Source: Prochlorococcus sp. AG-402-P16 (lineage in GTDB: Bacteria > Cyanobacteriota > Cyanobacteriia > PCC-6307 > Cyanobiaceae). Taken from it: 64,000 nt of DNA. Below are positions 22,505-33,037 of the stretch, one piece after another. Below the pieces are notes generated by a model that was given only the letters and a program-made list of their open reading frames with translations, did not search any database and was not told the origin of the DNA. The stretch spans positions 62,001-126,000 of the forward strand of contig QCJB01000001.1 in the NCBI GenBank assembly GCA_003216295.1, written 5' to 3'. The position numbers and the translations under genes were made by a program. Numbering within the stretch: the first letter of the stretch is position 1; each line of letters starts with the position of its first letter.

Positions 22505-23409
22505 TTCAGTCAGCTTTATTATCCCCAGCTCCTTTTGGAAAGCTAATAACTGCAATGGTGACACCTTTTGATGAAAATGGGCATGTGGATTATTCCTTGG
22601 CCTCAGATCTGGCGAATTTTTTGGTAGATCAAGGATCAGATGGCATTGTTGTATGCGGAACGACAGGAGAGTCTCCGACTTTAACTTGGCAAGAACAACA
22701 AAAGATGCTTGAAACAGTTAGAAATTCTTTAGGCTCAAGAGCAAAGGTCTTAGCTGGAACTGGAAGTAACTCGACCTCTGAGGCGATTGAGGCGACAAAA
22801 GAAGCAGCTAATTCTGGAGCTGATGGTGCTTTAGTAGTTGTCCCTTATTACAACAAACCACCGCAAGAAGGATTAGAGGCTCATTTTAGGGCTATTGCAA
22901 ATGCCGCTCCAGAATTACCTTTGATGATCTATAACATTCCTGGGCGGACAGGGTGTTCAATATCGCCTATTATTGTAAGTAAGCTTATGGATTGCAGTAA
23001 TGTAGTCAGTTTTAAAGCTGCAAGCGGAACAACAGAGGAAGTGACTCAATTAAGAAACAAGTGTGGAGCAAAGTTAGCTATTTATAGCGGTGATGATGCT
23101 TTGCTTTTACCAATGCTTGCAGTTGGCGCAGTAGGTGTTGTGAGTGTTGCCAGTCATTTAGTCGGTCCTCATTTGAAGAAAATTATCGAGAGTTTTTTAG
23201 AAGGAAAATATACTGAGGCTCTTTATTTGCACGAGAAGTTACAACCTCTTTTTAAATCTCTTTTTGCCACCACAAATCCAATTCCTGTTAAATCTGCACT
23301 TCAATTAATTGGTTGGTCTGTTGGACCTCCTCGAAGTCCTTTAGTCTCTTTAAACAGTGAAATGAAAGAAGAACTCTCGAAGATACTTTCTTCTATGAGA
23401 TTGATCTGA
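22501..23409 (+). CDS. dapA: 4-hydroxy-tetrahydrodipicolinate synthase
   Basis: [47 protein letters not shown]; overlaps asd stop (operon). Confidence 0.97.
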   Translation: MIQSALLSPAPFGKLITAMVTPFDENGHVDYSLASDLANFLVDQGSDGIVVCGTTGESPTLTWQEQQKMLETVRNSLGSRAKVLAGTGSNSTSEAIEATKEAANSGADGALVVVPYYNKPPQEGLEAHFRAIANAAPELPLMIYNIPGRTGCSISPIIVSKLMDCSNVVSFKAASGTTEEVTQLRNKCGAKLAIYSGDDALLLPMLAVGAVGVVSVASHLVGPHLKKIIESFLEGKYTEALYLHEKLQPLFKSLFATTNPIPVKSALQLIGWSVGPPRSPLVSLNSEMKEELSKILSSMRLI

Positions 23410-23480
23410 TCTATACCCTCGTGCTGGAGTGGATCTGTCTTTCATTTAAGTGACAACCAAGTTTTTTACATACATTTTCC

Positions 23481-25430
23481 ATGACATCAAGTTCAATGAA
23501 CTCTCAAATTTCAACAAATAATCAATCTAAAGCTCCATGTTTGAGGATTATTCCTTTAGGCGGCCTAGGAGAAATAGGAAAAAATACGTGCGTTTTTGAA
23601 TATGGTGACGACATCATGATTCTTGATGCTGGTCTGGCTTTCCCAACTGATGGGATGCATGGAGTCAATGTTGTTATGCCAGATACTACATATTTGCGAG
23701 AAAATCAAAGTCGAATAAGAGGGATGGTTGTTACTCATGGCCATGAGGATCATATTGGTGGCATTTCCCATCATTTAAAAAACTTTAATATTCCAATTAT
23801 TTATGGCCCTCCACTAGCCATGTCGATGCTTAGGGGAAAAATGGAGGAAGCAGGAGTTGCTGATCGGACAACGATTCAAGTATGTGGTCCTAGAGAAGTT
23901 GTTAAAGTTGGACAACACTTTTCTGTTGAGTTTGTAAGAAATACACATTCAATTTCGGATAGTTATTCCTTCGCCGTAACTACTCCAGTGGGGGTGGTCT
24001 TTTTTACTGGTGATTTTAAGTTCGACCATACCCCACCTGATGGACAGCCTGCAGATTTAGCTAGAATGGCTCACTATGGAGATAAAGGAGTGTTATGTCT
24101 TTTATCAGATTCAACCAACTCTGAAGTAACAGGTTTCACTCCGTCTGAGTATTCAGTTTTTCCAAATTTAGATAGATATATTGCTACGGCTGAAGGCAGG
24201 GTGATGGTTACAACTTTTGCTAGTTCTACTCATCGTGTGGCAATGCTTTTGGAGTTAGCCATGAAAAACGGTAGAAAAGTTGGTTTACTAGGTCGGTCAA
24301 TGCTCAACGTAGTTGGTAAAGCTAGAGAGCTTGGATATATGAGATTCCCCGATGATTTATTTTTCCCAATTAAACAAATTAGGGATTTGCCTGATAGGGA
24401 AACTTTTTTATTAATGACAGGTAGCCAGGGAGAGTCGATGGCAGCTTTGAGTCGTATTTCCAGAGGAGAGCATCAGCATGTTCAGTTGAAAACTAGTGAT
24501 ACTGTAATTTTCTCTGCTAGTCCTATTCCTGGAAATACTATCTCTGTCATGCATACGATTGATAAATTAATCAAATTGGGTGCAAAAGTTATTTATGGAA
24601 AAGACAAAGGCATTCATGTATCTGGCCATGGTTGCCAAGAAGATCAAAAATGGATGCTTGGATTAACCAGACCTAAATACTTTATTCCTGTTCACGGGGA
24701 GTACAGAATGCAAGTTCTTCATGGGAAAACAGCTGTCTCAATGGGTGTTCATCCTGAAAATGTATTGGTTATGGAAAATGGTGACGTTGCTGAATTAAGA
24801 CCTGATTCGCTCGTGCAAGCTTCTCCAGTAAAATCTGGAGTTGAATTACTTGACTCTTCGAGAACTGGTGTAGTTGATACTCGGGTATTAAAAGAACGTC
24901 AGCAACTTGCTGATGATGGTGTGATAACTGTTCTCACACCAATCAGTACTGATGGCGTGATGGTTGCACCACCCAGGGTCAATCTTCGTGGCGTTATCAC
25001 GAATGTTGATGCCAAAACCATGGTCAATTGGACTGAAAGAGAAATTAATTGGGTTTTAGAAAATAGATGGAAACAACTTGTTCTTAAGACAGGAGGTAAG
25101 TCAGTTGAAGTTGATTGGATTGGATTGCAAAGAGAGGTGGAATCTGGATTATCTCGTAGATTGAGAAGAGAGGTTCAAGCGGAACCTTTAATTCTTTGTC
25201 TTGTTCAGCCTGCTCCAGGTGGCACTCGTGCATATAAACCACAACTGGATCAACAGCCAGACTCACGACAAGTAGTTAGGAAAAGTCCTGAGAAAGCCCC
25301 AGAGTCCTCTTCTGCGCCCGCAATAGATAAGGAGACAGGTTCTTTATCAGAACAAAAAGCTAAAAATGAATCTAAATCTGAAGAGATGCCATCAGGTAGA
25401 ACAAGACGCCGTAGATCAGCAATTAGTTGA
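23481..25430 (+). CDS. rnj: Ribonuclease J
   Basis: RIIPLGGLGEIGKNTCVFEYGDDIMILDAGLAFP, THGHEDHIGG, metallo-beta-lactamase/beta-CASP. Confidence 0.95.
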   Translation: MTSSSMNSQISTNNQSKAPCLRIIPLGGLGEIGKNTCVFEYGDDIMILDAGLAFPTDGMHGVNVVMPDTTYLRENQSRIRGMVVTHGHEDHIGGISHHLKNFNIPIIYGPPLAMSMLRGKMEEAGVADRTTIQVCGPREVVKVGQHFSVEFVRNTHSISDSYSFAVTTPVGVVFFTGDFKFDHTPPDGQPADLARMAHYGDKGVLCLLSDSTNSEVTGFTPSEYSVFPNLDRYIATAEGRVMVTTFASSTHRVAMLLELAMKNGRKVGLLGRSMLNVVGKARELGYMRFPDDLFFPIKQIRDLPDRETFLLMTGSQGESMAALSRISRGEHQHVQLKTSDTVIFSASPIPGNTISVMHTIDKLIKLGAKVIYGKDKGIHVSGHGCQEDQKWMLGLTRPKYFIPVHGEYRMQVLHGKTAVSMGVHPENVLVMENGDVAELRPDSLVQASPVKSGVELLDSSRTGVVDTRVLKERQQLADDGVITVLTPISTDGVMVAPPRVNLRGVITNVDAKTMVNWTEREINWVLENRWKQLVLKTGGKSVEVDWIGLQREVESGLSRRLRREVQAEPLILCLVQPAPGGTRAYKPQLDQQPDSRQVVRKSPEKAPESSSAPAIDKETGSLSEQKAKNESKSEEMPSGRTRRRRSAIS

Positions 25431-25448
25431 TATCGTATTTGTTTTTTT

Positions 25449-26474
25449 CTAACTAAGATTCTTTGCAATACAAATAATTTCTTTGTTCCATTTGAGGAGA
25501 AAACCTCCGTGAAGATTAATAGTGCCTGGTGGCTTTTTATGAGATATTTTGTTGTTTATTTCTTCGATTTGTAAAGTAGTTATTCTTTTAACTCCATTCA
25601 TTATTAGCCAATTAGTAATTATTATTTGTCTAATTGAATTTGGAAAATTGATTATTTTTGCTCTAGATAATGAATTAATTTGTTCTACTTTGCAAATCTC
25701 TAATGCTATTTTTGCAAAAAATTTCTGATCTTCATTATAACTTTCAAGTCTTTTTGCTAACGAGGCTATCCTTGAATCTGCTCCTTTATGTATTGAATTT
25801 AGAATAGGTAATATTTCTTTTCTAATTCTATTTCTTTCTAGATTCAAATTTTCATTTGAAGGATCTATCCAAATTGGTAAATTAAATTTATCACAAATTT
25901 TGAGTGTTTCGTTTCTATCAAATATTAGTAGTGGACGAATTAATTCTAAGTTATTTTCTAAACTTCTTTTTTCTTTTAGTGAGCTAAGTCCCGTGAGATC
26001 AGTACCTCTTGCTAAATTCATGATAATTGTTTCTGCTCGGTCAGTCGCTGTATGCCCAGTTAATATTCTTGTGCATGGGAAATTGACATTATCTGATGTT
26101 AATAGCTTAGCTTTTGTTATTAGTTGTTTATATCTCCAATCTCTAGCCTTTTGTTCATTAGTCACTTTTTCTTTATCTGCTTGATTAGAGTGAAATGATA
26201 TTTTATTTTCTAAGCACCAAGCTTTTAGTTCGTTTTTAATTTTTTCGGACTTGCTATGCCATTGGTGATCTCCATGCCAGACTTCAATTTTCCATTTATA
26301 AAGCCTTTGTAAATCAATAATTAACCTTAGAAGGGCCATAGAATCTTGCCCTCCAGAGATAGCTAAAAGAATTGATGCGCCGCTTGGAAGTAGAGATTTA
26401 TTTTGTCTAAGCCTTTTGTGCAAACGCAGATGCCATTTACTCCAAGACCTGTCATTTTGAGCAGATTGTGACAT
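25449..26474 (-). CDS. tilS: tRNA(Ile)-lysidine synthase
   Basis: [20 protein letters not shown] (PP-loop SGGxDS), [17 protein letters not shown]; start trimmed to MSQSAQND at 26474, because the 5' extension overlaps divergent ycf23. Confidence 0.92.
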   Translation of the reverse strand: MSQSAQNDRSWSKWHLRLHKRLRQNKSLLPSGASILLAISGGQDSMALLRLIIDLQRLYKWKIEVWHGDHQWHSKSEKIKNELKAWCLENKISFHSNQADKEKVTNEQKARDWRYKQLITKAKLLTSDNVNFPCTRILTGHTATDRAETIIMNLARGTDLTGLSSLKEKRSLENNLELIRPLLIFDRNETLKICDKFNLPIWIDPSNENLNLERNRIRKEILPILNSIHKGADSRIASLAKRLESYNEDQKFFAKIALEICKVEQINSLSRAKIINFPNSIRQIIITNWLIMNGVKRITTLQIEEINNKISHKKPPGTINLHGGFLLKWNKEIICIAKNLS

Positions 26475-26559
26475 TTGCTTTGGTTTTAAAATCCTATTGG
26501 CATTTTTTAAGTTCTTTTGCTGAGTCAGTGTCACAATCAGATTAATAGTTGATGTTTTT

Positions 26560-27339
26560 ATGACACGTTTACAGTCTCTACCATTTTCACTCCAAAAGAG
26601 TATTAAGAATAGGTCTTTGTTGAAAATAATCTCTGGCTTAAATAATTTTAATCCAGAATCAGTAGTTTCTATTTCTAAGGCAGCAGGGCTTGGGGGTGCG
26701 GATTTATTAGATATTGCATGTGACTCTAATCTGGTCAGGCTAGCCAGAGAGGCTTGCAATATTCCCGTATGTGTCAGTTCGGTTGAACCAAAACGTTTTT
26801 CTGAGGCGCTTGATGCAGGAGCTTCGGTGATTGAGATTGGAAATTACGATTCATTTTATCCAGATGGCCGTTTTTTCTATGCTGATGAGGTTATTGCACT
26901 CGCTGTCGAATCTCGATCTCTTTTCCCTGATGTCGTTTTATCAGTAACTATCCCTCATATTTTGCCCTTAGACCATCAAGCTCAATTGGCTTTAGATCTT
27001 GTTGAAGTAGGGGTCGATTTACTTCAAACAGAGGGGGGCACAAGCTCCAGTCCTAAAAGTGCAGGAACTTTAGGCTTAATAGAAAAGGCTGCCCCAACCT
27101 TGGCCGCAACTTTCACCATTGCATCGGCCTTGAAAGATAGTGATAAGTCTGTCCCCTTAATTTGTGCTTCTGGACTCTCGGAAGTCACTGTATCTATGGC
27201 TATATCTGCTGGAGCAAATGGTGTCGGTATAGGCTCAGCTATTAATAAATTGAACAATGAATTAGCTATGATTGCAACTGTGAAAGGTCTTCGTAAAAAC
27301 TTGAATTCTTTTGAGTTTGTTTCCACGATTAATAATTGA
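26560..27339 (+). CDS. ycf23: Ycf23 / DUF561 family protein
   Basis: [44 protein letters not shown]-barrel-like with [10 protein letters not shown]. Confidence 0.82.
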   Translation: MTRLQSLPFSLQKSIKNRSLLKIISGLNNFNPESVVSISKAAGLGGADLLDIACDSNLVRLAREACNIPVCVSSVEPKRFSEALDAGASVIEIGNYDSFYPDGRFFYADEVIALAVESRSLFPDVVLSVTIPHILPLDHQAQLALDLVEVGVDLLQTEGGTSSSPKSAGTLGLIEKAAPTLAATFTIASALKDSDKSVPLICASGLSEVTVSMAISAGANGVGIGSAINKLNNELAMIATVKGLRKNLNSFEFVSTINN

Positions 27340-27427
27340 CTTTTATAAGGTGAATTTGTGTTTTTTAGTTTTAACGTGATAAATACTAAATTGATACTTT
27401 CTTTTTTACTTATTAGTTGAGAAGAAG

Positions 27428-29464
27428 ATGTCTAAATATAATCTTCAAGCTCCTTATGTGCCTAAAGGCGATCAACCTGCAGCTATTAAATGTCTTGTGG
27501 AAGGTGTAAATGAGGGTCAAAAATTTCAAACATTGCTGGGTGCTACTGGAACCGGTAAGACCTTTACAATTGCAAACTTAATAGCTAAGACAGGGAAACC
27601 ATCTTTAGTCTTAGCACATAATAAAACCCTTGCAGCTCAATTATGTAATGAGTTAAGAGAGTTTTTTCCAGATAATGCAGTTGAATATTTTATTTCTTAT
27701 TATGATTATTATCAGCCAGAGGCTTACGTTCCAGTTAGTGATACTTATATAGCCAAGACATCTTCAATTAATGAAGAAATAGATATGTTGCGACACTCTG
27801 CAACGCGGTCTTTATTTGAAAGAGATGATGTGATCGTTGTTGCTTCTATAAGTTGTATTTATGGTCTTGGAATACCAAGTGAGTATTTAAAGGCTTCTAT
27901 TAAATTTAAAGTTGGTGATAGTCTTAATCTCAGATTGTGTCTGAGATCTCTAGTATCAAATCAATATACTCGAAATGATATAGAAATAAGTAGAGGTAGA
28001 TTTAGAGTTAGAGGTGATGTGTTAGAAATTGGGCCTGCATATGATGATAGGCTAGTTAGAATCGAATTGTTTGGTGATGAAATAGAAAGTATAAATTATG
28101 TAGATCCAACAACCGGAGAAATACTTAAAAATCTTGAAGTAATAAATATATATCCTGCAAAGCATTTTGTAACTCCAAAAGATCGCTTGGAATGTGCAGT
28201 AAAAGAAATAAAAAAAGAATTAAAAGATAGATTAGACTTTCTTAATCAAGAGGGAAAATTACTTGAAGCTCAAAGATTGGAGCAAAGAACTATATATGAT
28301 TTAGAGATGTTGAAAGAGGTTGGATATTGTAATGGGGTTGAAAATTATGCACGTCATCTATCTGGCAGAGATCCTGGTTCAGCTCCTGAGTGCTTAATTG
28401 ATTATTTCCCTGACAATTGGCTATTACTTATTGATGAAAGTCATGTAACCTGTCCTCAATTAAGAGCTATGTATAATGGAGATCAATCTAGAAAAAAAGT
28501 ATTAATAGATCATGGATTTCGATTACCTAGTGCGGCCGATAATCGTCCTTTAAAAGATATTGAATTTTGGGATAAGGCAAAACAGACTGTTTTTATTAGT
28601 GCAACTCCTGGTGATTGGGAATTATCTAAAACTAAAGGAAATATAGTTGAACAAGTTATCCGTCCGACTGGTGTTTTGGACCCTTTAATTGAAGTACGAC
28701 CTACTAAAGGTCAAGTTGAAGATTTACTCTTTGAAATCAGAAAAAGAGCAGATAAGAATCAAAGGATACTTATCACTACACTTACTAAAAGAATGGCTGA
28801 AGACCTGACGGATTATTTGTCTGAAAATAAAGTAAGAGTTCGCTATTTACACTCTGAGATTCATTCAATAGAACGTATAGAGATTATACAGGATTTACGA
28901 CTTGGTGAATATGATGTTTTGGTTGGCGTGAATCTCTTAAGAGAAGGGTTGGACTTGCCTGAAGTTTCTCTTGTGGTGATTTTAGATGCTGATAAAGAAG
29001 GCTTTTTGAGAGCGGAGAGATCTTTGATACAGACAATTGGGAGAGCGGCAAGGCATGTAGAAGGTATTGCTTTGCTTTATGCGGATAAAATGACTGATTC
29101 AATGGCCAAAGCTATTAGTGAGACTGAAAGACGGCGAAAGATACAAGACATACATAATAAAGAGAACGGTATAATACCTAAGGCCGCTGGAAAGAAAGCT
29201 AATAATTCAATACTTTCATTTTTAGAGTTATCTAGAAGACTGAATAAAGATGGAAACACTGATGATTTTCTTAAGGCTACAGATAACTTTATTGATCAGG
29301 TTTCTAAAGATTCTGATGCTGGATTGGCTCTAGAGTCTTTACCTGAATTAATCGAGAAACTTGAATCTAAAATGAAAATCTCAGCAAAAGACTTAGATTT
29401 TGAAAAGGCTGCAATTCTGAGAGATCGAATCAAAAAACTACGTCATAGATTAGTAGGAAAATAG
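27428..29464 (+). CDS. uvrB: UvrABC system protein B
   Basis: [50 protein letters not shown]-terminal UVR motif. Confidence 0.98.
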   Translation: MSKYNLQAPYVPKGDQPAAIKCLVEGVNEGQKFQTLLGATGTGKTFTIANLIAKTGKPSLVLAHNKTLAAQLCNELREFFPDNAVEYFISYYDYYQPEAYVPVSDTYIAKTSSINEEIDMLRHSATRSLFERDDVIVVASISCIYGLGIPSEYLKASIKFKVGDSLNLRLCLRSLVSNQYTRNDIEISRGRFRVRGDVLEIGPAYDDRLVRIELFGDEIESINYVDPTTGEILKNLEVINIYPAKHFVTPKDRLECAVKEIKKELKDRLDFLNQEGKLLEAQRLEQRTIYDLEMLKEVGYCNGVENYARHLSGRDPGSAPECLIDYFPDNWLLLIDESHVTCPQLRAMYNGDQSRKKVLIDHGFRLPSAADNRPLKDIEFWDKAKQTVFISATPGDWELSKTKGNIVEQVIRPTGVLDPLIEVRPTKGQVEDLLFEIRKRADKNQRILITTLTKRMAEDLTDYLSENKVRVRYLHSEIHSIERIEIIQDLRLGEYDVLVGVNLLREGLDLPEVSLVVILDADKEGFLRAERSLIQTIGRAARHVEGIALLYADKMTDSMAKAISETERRRKIQDIHNKENGIIPKAAGKKANNSILSFLELSRRLNKDGNTDDFLKATDNFIDQVSKDSDAGLALESLPELIEKLESKMKISAKDLDFEKAAILRDRIKKLRHRLVGK

Positions 29465-29475
29465 TTTACTAAGTA

Positions 29476-31236
29476 TCATTTTTTCCCCAATTTAAAGCAA
29501 GAATGAATTTGATTTAAGGCTGTTTCTCCATATTTCTCTGAAATAATACAAGTGGTTCTTATTTCACTAGTTGCAATCATTTCGATATTTATTTTCTGGT
29601 TTGCTAGCGCTCTAAATATTTTACCTGCTGTACCTCTTGTAAAAGGCATACCTGATCCGACTGCACTTATTCTAACTATTGAGTTGCCTTCCTCTAATGT
29701 TGCACCTTCCCAATTTGATATAAGTTCTTCTAGAGCATATTTAGCTTCATTTCTATCATTTTTCTTTAATGTAAAACTAATATCTTTGGTTTTATCTTTA
29801 TGCTTTCTTTCAGATTGAACTATTGTATCTAAGCAGATATTATTTTCAGCTAAAGTTGAACATATAGTTGAAGCAGTTCCAGGCTTGTCTGGTACATTCT
29901 TAACGCTTACTTGTATTTGATCTCTATCTAAAGCTATTCCTCTTACTGCAGGCTCATTATTATTTTCTGCAATAGGATTAATAGTAATTTGTTTATCGTT
30001 GAGTTTGAAAAATTCGCCAACAGAACGTAATGCTTTTTTCCCTAACTCTGAGTCAATCACGCAACTTACTTTCACTTCACTTGTTGCTATGAGACGAATA
30101 TTAACCCCTGAATCTGAAAGTGTTTGAAAAAGAGATGATGCTATTCCAGGTCTTCCCATAATTCCAGCTCCGTAAATACTTATTTTTGTAAGACCTCTTT
30201 GGGTAGATATTTCACCTCCTATAGAGCTAATCAGTTTTTGGCACTGAAAATATGCATTATTTAACTCATCTTCTTTTACGGAAAATGTAATATCATTTTT
30301 GTTAATTTGATGTGTTGCTTGAATAATCAGATCTACATTTACACCTCCCTCAGATAGCGCTTCAAATAGTTCAGCAGCAATTCCAGGTCGATCTGGAATG
30401 TTTGATAGAGCAATAACTGCTTGATCTTCAACTAGTTCTAGGCCATCAACAGGGCTGCGGTGCTCAATTCCACCCTCTGAAATGAGATGATTTCTTTTGC
30501 TAGTCAGAATTGTTCCAGGAAGATTTTCCCAGCTTGATTTCACTACAAGAGTTACGCCAAAATTTCTTGCGATTTCAACTGCACGAGGGTGCAATACAGC
30601 TGCTCCTAGACTTGCAAGCTCGAGCATTTCATCACAACTGATATTTTGCATTAATTGAGCATTTTTAACAATTCGTGGGTCAGTTGTTAAGACGCCAGGA
30701 ACATCGGTATAAATTTCACATTTTTCAGCTTCAAGAGCTGCTGCTAACGCTACTGCAGAGGTGTCTGACCCACCGCGTCCTAATGTTGTTATTTCGGCAA
30801 TTCCCCCCATACCAAGACTTGTTCCTTGGAATCCTGCGATAACTATTATTTTTCCTTGCTCTAAAAGATTTTTTATTTTTTCTGTGCGGATTTCTAATAT
30901 TCTTGCTCGTCCATGGGCTGATTCTGTAATAATTCCAGCTTGTGTTCCTGTTAATGAGATTGCTGATTTTCCCAACTCATTAAGCGCCATCGATAATAAA
31001 GATATGGAAACTTGCTCCCCTGTTGATAGAAGCATATCCATTTCTCGAGGAGCAGGATGAATAGTTATTCCTGAGGCTAAATTTGTTAATTCATCAGTTG
31101 TATGACCCATTGCAGAAACCACAACTACAAGATCGTTTCCTTCTTCTTTGCTTGCTTTAATTCTTTGCGCGACCGCCTTAATACGTTCAATGCTTCCTAG
31201 TGAAGTGCCGCCAAATTTTTGAACCAGCAAGGCCAT
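29476..31236 (-). CDS. lysC: Aspartate kinase, cyanobacterial type with two ACT-pair regions
   Basis: VQKFGGTSLGSIERIKAVA; two ACT-rich C-terminal repeats (IPDRPGIAAELF... and VPDKPGTASTIC...). Confidence 0.96.
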   Translation of the reverse strand: MALLVQKFGGTSLGSIERIKAVAQRIKASKEEGNDLVVVVSAMGHTTDELTNLASGITIHPAPREMDMLLSTGEQVSISLLSMALNELGKSAISLTGTQAGIITESAHGRARILEIRTEKIKNLLEQGKIIVIAGFQGTSLGMGGIAEITTLGRGGSDTSAVALAAALEAEKCEIYTDVPGVLTTDPRIVKNAQLMQNISCDEMLELASLGAAVLHPRAVEIARNFGVTLVVKSSWENLPGTILTSKRNHLISEGGIEHRSPVDGLELVEDQAVIALSNIPDRPGIAAELFEALSEGGVNVDLIIQATHQINKNDITFSVKEDELNNAYFQCQKLISSIGGEISTQRGLTKISIYGAGIMGRPGIASSLFQTLSDSGVNIRLIATSEVKVSCVIDSELGKKALRSVGEFFKLNDKQITINPIAENNNEPAVRGIALDRDQIQVSVKNVPDKPGTASTICSTLAENNICLDTIVQSERKHKDKTKDISFTLKKNDRNEAKYALEELISNWEGATLEEGNSIVRISAVGSGMPFTRGTAGKIFRALANQKINIEMIATSEIRTTCIISEKYGETALNQIHSCFKLGKK

Positions 31237-31263
31237 TGAAATCGAGTTAACTATTTGATTATT

Positions 31264-32292
31264 TCAGTTATTAGTCAAAAATTTACTCTCTGTTAGCAGA
31301 TTATCTTTAAAAGAATCAATTGGTTTGCCTCCTGATTTTATTGAAGCTTCAATTTTTAGGAGTTTTTTCATTAATTCAAGCAAGTGTTCTGGTGATTTCC
31401 CTTGAATTTGCTTGCGAATAACAAAAATACGTTTCGGGTTAGCAAATCCAGCAAGTTTCGCAATTTCTTTAATATCCTGATTACCATGAGTATCCAACAG
31501 ATTCACCCAAAGCCATCCTCTTGATTGGCCAGTCAATGTAGAGATTAATCTCAAAGCTGGTTCACCATTTTCAAGTAAAGAATTAATTTTACTTAGTGCA
31601 TTAATTTGATCTCCTTTAAGTATGAGGTTGGCAATTTCAATAGCATTAGTTGAATTATTTTGAATCAATTTGTTGACATCCTCTGAGGTTATTTCTTGTA
31701 GATTATTTGGATTTACTCTTCCATTAATTGCTTCTGATAGTAATTTGAGTTTTTGTAGTTCTGTTAATATCAGAGAGCTATCATTACCTATACTTTCAAC
31801 TAAAAGATCAATTGTTTTATTATTCATTTTTAAATTTAATCTAGATGCGATATTTTCCACTAATTTACGTTGACCATTTATATCCCATGGAAGTGGTAGG
31901 ATAAAACTTTTTTCTTTTGATAAGGAATTAGATTCAATAGTTTTCTGAATTAACTTTGTGGTTCGTAATCTTTTATCAGGTTTATTTGAATTATTTAAAA
32001 TTAAATGTGTATTATTTGGAATTAATTTGATTGCTTGCTCTAGTTTATTAGCCATTTCAATAGAACAACCATTGCAAAAAGAACTTCTTCTTACTAAGAC
32101 GACTCTACTTCCATTCCCTAACGGTGCACTTTGAATTTCTTCTAGCGCTCGAAAACTTTGTTTTGGATCATTTCCATCAATTTGACTGTAATTGAAATTT
32201 TTCCATGTAGGGTCAATAAAGGTTTCAATTATTTCTTCAATTTCCCTATTGCTTGCATCATAGTCATCTCCCCATATTAAATGTATAGGCAT
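31264..32292 (-). CDS. holA: DNA polymerase III subunit delta
   Basis: MPIHLIWGDDYDASNREIEEII; HolA-like architecture with C-terminal LLKIEASIKSG. Confidence 0.85.
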   Translation of the reverse strand: MPIHLIWGDDYDASNREIEEIIETFIDPTWKNFNYSQIDGNDPKQSFRALEEIQSAPLGNGSRVVLVRRSSFCNGCSIEMANKLEQAIKLIPNNTHLILNNSNKPDKRLRTTKLIQKTIESNSLSKEKSFILPLPWDINGQRKLVENIASRLNLKMNNKTIDLLVESIGNDSSLILTELQKLKLLSEAINGRVNPNNLQEITSEDVNKLIQNNSTNAIEIANLILKGDQINALSKINSLLENGEPALRLISTLTGQSRGWLWVNLLDTHGNQDIKEIAKLAGFANPKRIFVIRKQIQGKSPEHLLELMKKLLKIEASIKSGGKPIDSFKDNLLTESKFLTNN

Positions 32293-32349
32293 TTTCGAGA
32301 GATATCTTGTTAAGAGAACTGATCTTAAAGTATCCCAAAAAATTAAAAA

Positions 32350-32982
32350 GTGAACAAATCAGAGCATCCAATTTTTCTAGAAAGTGTCGAATACATCAGA
32401 TCTCAAATTGGTTATACAGGACTTGATAGTGTTCAACAATCCATCTTAGAACGTATTATTCATGCAAGTGGTGATCTGGGAATCTCTTCATGCTTGAGAT
32501 TCAGTACCTGTGCATGTCAGGTTGCGATTAATGCATTGCAACAAGGCGCACCGATTTTAACTGATACTTATATGGCAAAAGCGGCTGTTTCTTCAGTCTC
32601 GAGCAGAACTTTAAATTGCAAGGTCAAATGTATTTTGGAAATGGCTCCTGACTCAATTGATCAAAGTTTGACTACTAGGAGTGCAATGGGGATGAAAGAA
32701 ATGTGGCTAGATTTAGAGAAAAAAGAAGAGTTTTTGGAGGCACCAATTGTTGTTATTGGAAGTGCTCCTACAGCATTAATGACTTTATTAGACTTAATTG
32801 AGAGGGGAAGTAAAATACCTAGTTTAATAATTGGGATGCCAGTGGGGTTTATAGGAGTTAGCGAGAGTAAAACTCGTTTGTTAAATAGTACTTATCCATA
32901 TATTGTTTTAGAGGGTTCTAAAGGGGGTGCATCTCTTGCTGCGGCTTCTATGAATGCTTTACTTAGAGCTATTGATGATTAG
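32350..32982 (+). CDS. cobH: Precorrin-8X methylmutase
   Basis: HPIFLESVEYIRSQIGYTGLDSVQQSILERIIHASGD, GMPVGFIGVSESKTRL. Confidence 0.94.
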   Translation: MNKSEHPIFLESVEYIRSQIGYTGLDSVQQSILERIIHASGDLGISSCLRFSTCACQVAINALQQGAPILTDTYMAKAAVSSVSSRTLNCKVKCILEMAPDSIDQSLTTRSAMGMKEMWLDLEKKEEFLEAPIVVIGSAPTALMTLLDLIERGSKIPSLIIGMPVGFIGVSESKTRLLNSTYPYIVLEGSKGGASLAAASMNALLRAIDD

Positions 32983-33037
32983 TGTTGCTTGGATGGCTTT
33001 CAGTTTTAATTAACTATCAAAAGTATTTTTTTACTAG

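Noticed and set aside
26475-26759. N-terminal extension of tilS in the ORF track
   Set aside because: Overlaps the divergent ycf23 start region; the PP-loop protein starts naturally at MSQSAQND (26474).
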